This document shows positions 63,689 to 64,000 of a stretch of 64,000 bases of DNA, piece by piece. The DNA comes from Thermococcus gammatolerans EJ3 (GTDB lineage Archaea; Methanobacteriota_B; Thermococci; Thermococcales; Thermococcaceae), in the NCBI RefSeq assembly GCF_000022365.1, contig NC_012804.1, positions 930,001 to 994,000 on the forward strand, read 5' to 3'. Made by a program: the position numbers and the translations under genes. The notes beneath the pieces were generated by a model. The model worked only from the letters and a program-made list of their open reading frames with translations. It did no database searches and had not been told where the DNA came from. The stretch's first letter is position 1, and every line of letters begins with the position of its first letter.

Positions 63689-64000
63689 TTACTCCTCCTC
63701 GATTATTGCCTTCATCCAACTACCGCGGAGGAACCACGCGAGCGCTACCAGCGCGCCGAGGACGTTGCTTAGCCCCATACCGAGCCACAGCCCCGCTGTG
63801 TCCTTCGTCAAAACGCCGAGGCCGTAGCTCAGCGGGAGCCTCAGCCCCCAGAGGCGGAACATGCTGAGGATCATACTCTTCTTAGTGTGGCCCGAGCTCT
63901 GGAAGACGTTGTTAACCGCTGAAAAGATTCCGAAGAACGGGAGCGAGGCGGAGAAGTACTCCACAACCTTCGCGCTCTCCGCTATTATCGCCGGGTCGTT
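63689..64000 (-). CDS. MATE-family transporter, tandem copy 2 (N-terminus outside window)
   Basis: Only the last 103 residues are in the window, from NDPAIIAESAKVVEYF to a stop at 63689. The sequence repeats the C-terminus of the neighbour with short changes: FQSSGHTKKSMILSMFRLWG and RGSWMKAIIEEE. It stops 43 bp before the start of copy 1 and is probably in the same unit. The rest lies beyond the right edge. Confidence 0.88.
   Translation of the reverse strand, partial: NDPAIIAESAKVVEYFSASLPFFGIFSAVNNVFQSSGHTKKSMILSMFRLWGLRLPLSYGLGVLTKDTAGLWLGMGLSNVLGALVALAWFLRGSWMKAIIEEE

Overview
The window is about 64 kb of a hyperthermophilic euryarchaeon, almost certainly a Thermococcus or close relative in the Thermococcales. 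Informational genes are archaeal (RNA polymerase subunit L, exosome Csl4, aIF5A, deoxyhypusine synthase, Bud32, TiaS, archaeal-type ThrRS, thermosome). Promoters are BRE/TATA-like, many transcripts look leaderless, and other genes carry GGTG/GGAGG ribosome sites. Genes are dense and often overlap by 4 bp. No tRNA, rRNA, CRISPR array or insertion sequence was seen.

Layout. (1) 1-12.6 kb is an all-minus-strand accessory island: a receptor-like Ser/Thr kinase (9271-12590, signal peptide in a different frame from the mature domain); a tightly packed six-gene operon (4549-8951) holding two unknown proteins, a HEPN/MNT toxin-antitoxin-like pair and two paralogous coiled-coil proteins that look like ESCRT-III/Snf7; then a 1365-residue LamG/DUF2341/PEGA surface protein and a partial helical-repeat protein. 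(2) 12.7-14.1 kb is an AAA ATPase/DUF4143 gene behind a striking array of palindromes phased at exactly 35 bp, each followed by a TATA box. A second ATPase of the same family at 49.4 kb has a different palindrome sequence in the same geometry (34-bp phase). (3) 14-25.6 kb is mostly core genome: DRG-type GTPase, Lrp regulator, peptidase/KaiC operon, HAD phosphatase, class III pilin plus its peptidase, ASCH proteins, RNase III-like protein, PIG-V-like glycosyltransferase and the csl4-DUF2067-rpoL cluster. It also holds three guide-RNA candidates: a double-hairpin H/ACA sRNA (15881-16008), a single-hairpin H/ACA sRNA (20119-20178) and, 4 nt after it, a C/D box sRNA (20183-20231). (4) 25.6-41.8 kb: DUF432-MscS, thrS, two unknown genes, bud32, thermosome, htpX, an iron-type ABC importer, an SDR lacking its catalytic Tyr-Lys pair, a GltD-like oxidoreductase and dys. 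(5) 41.9-49.3 kb is one glycerol/glycerol-3-phosphate operon: AGPS-like flavoprotein, GlpC-like Fe-S protein, GlpA with an N-terminal BON domain, GlpB-like flavoprotein, DUF1667 protein and a glycerol kinase-like FGGY kinase. (6) 50.5-64 kb: tiaS, moaC, a lipoprotein esterase with a starch-binding-like domain, a MutS-family ATPase, aIF5A, prolyl oligopeptidase and three MATE transporters, two of them tandem copies.

How they may work together. Deoxyhypusine synthase (40755) modifies the aIF5A encoded at 57705. The pilin and prepilin peptidase are adjacent and form a substrate/enzyme pair. The glycerol operon would phosphorylate glycerol (kinase) and oxidise G3P through flavin and Fe-S subunits. 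The kinase / HEPN-MNT / ESCRT-III-like / PEGA island is the best candidate for an undescribed system: an outside-sensing kinase next to a toxin-antitoxin module and possible membrane-remodelling filament proteins. The phased palindrome arrays in front of both ATPase genes are the second best candidate.
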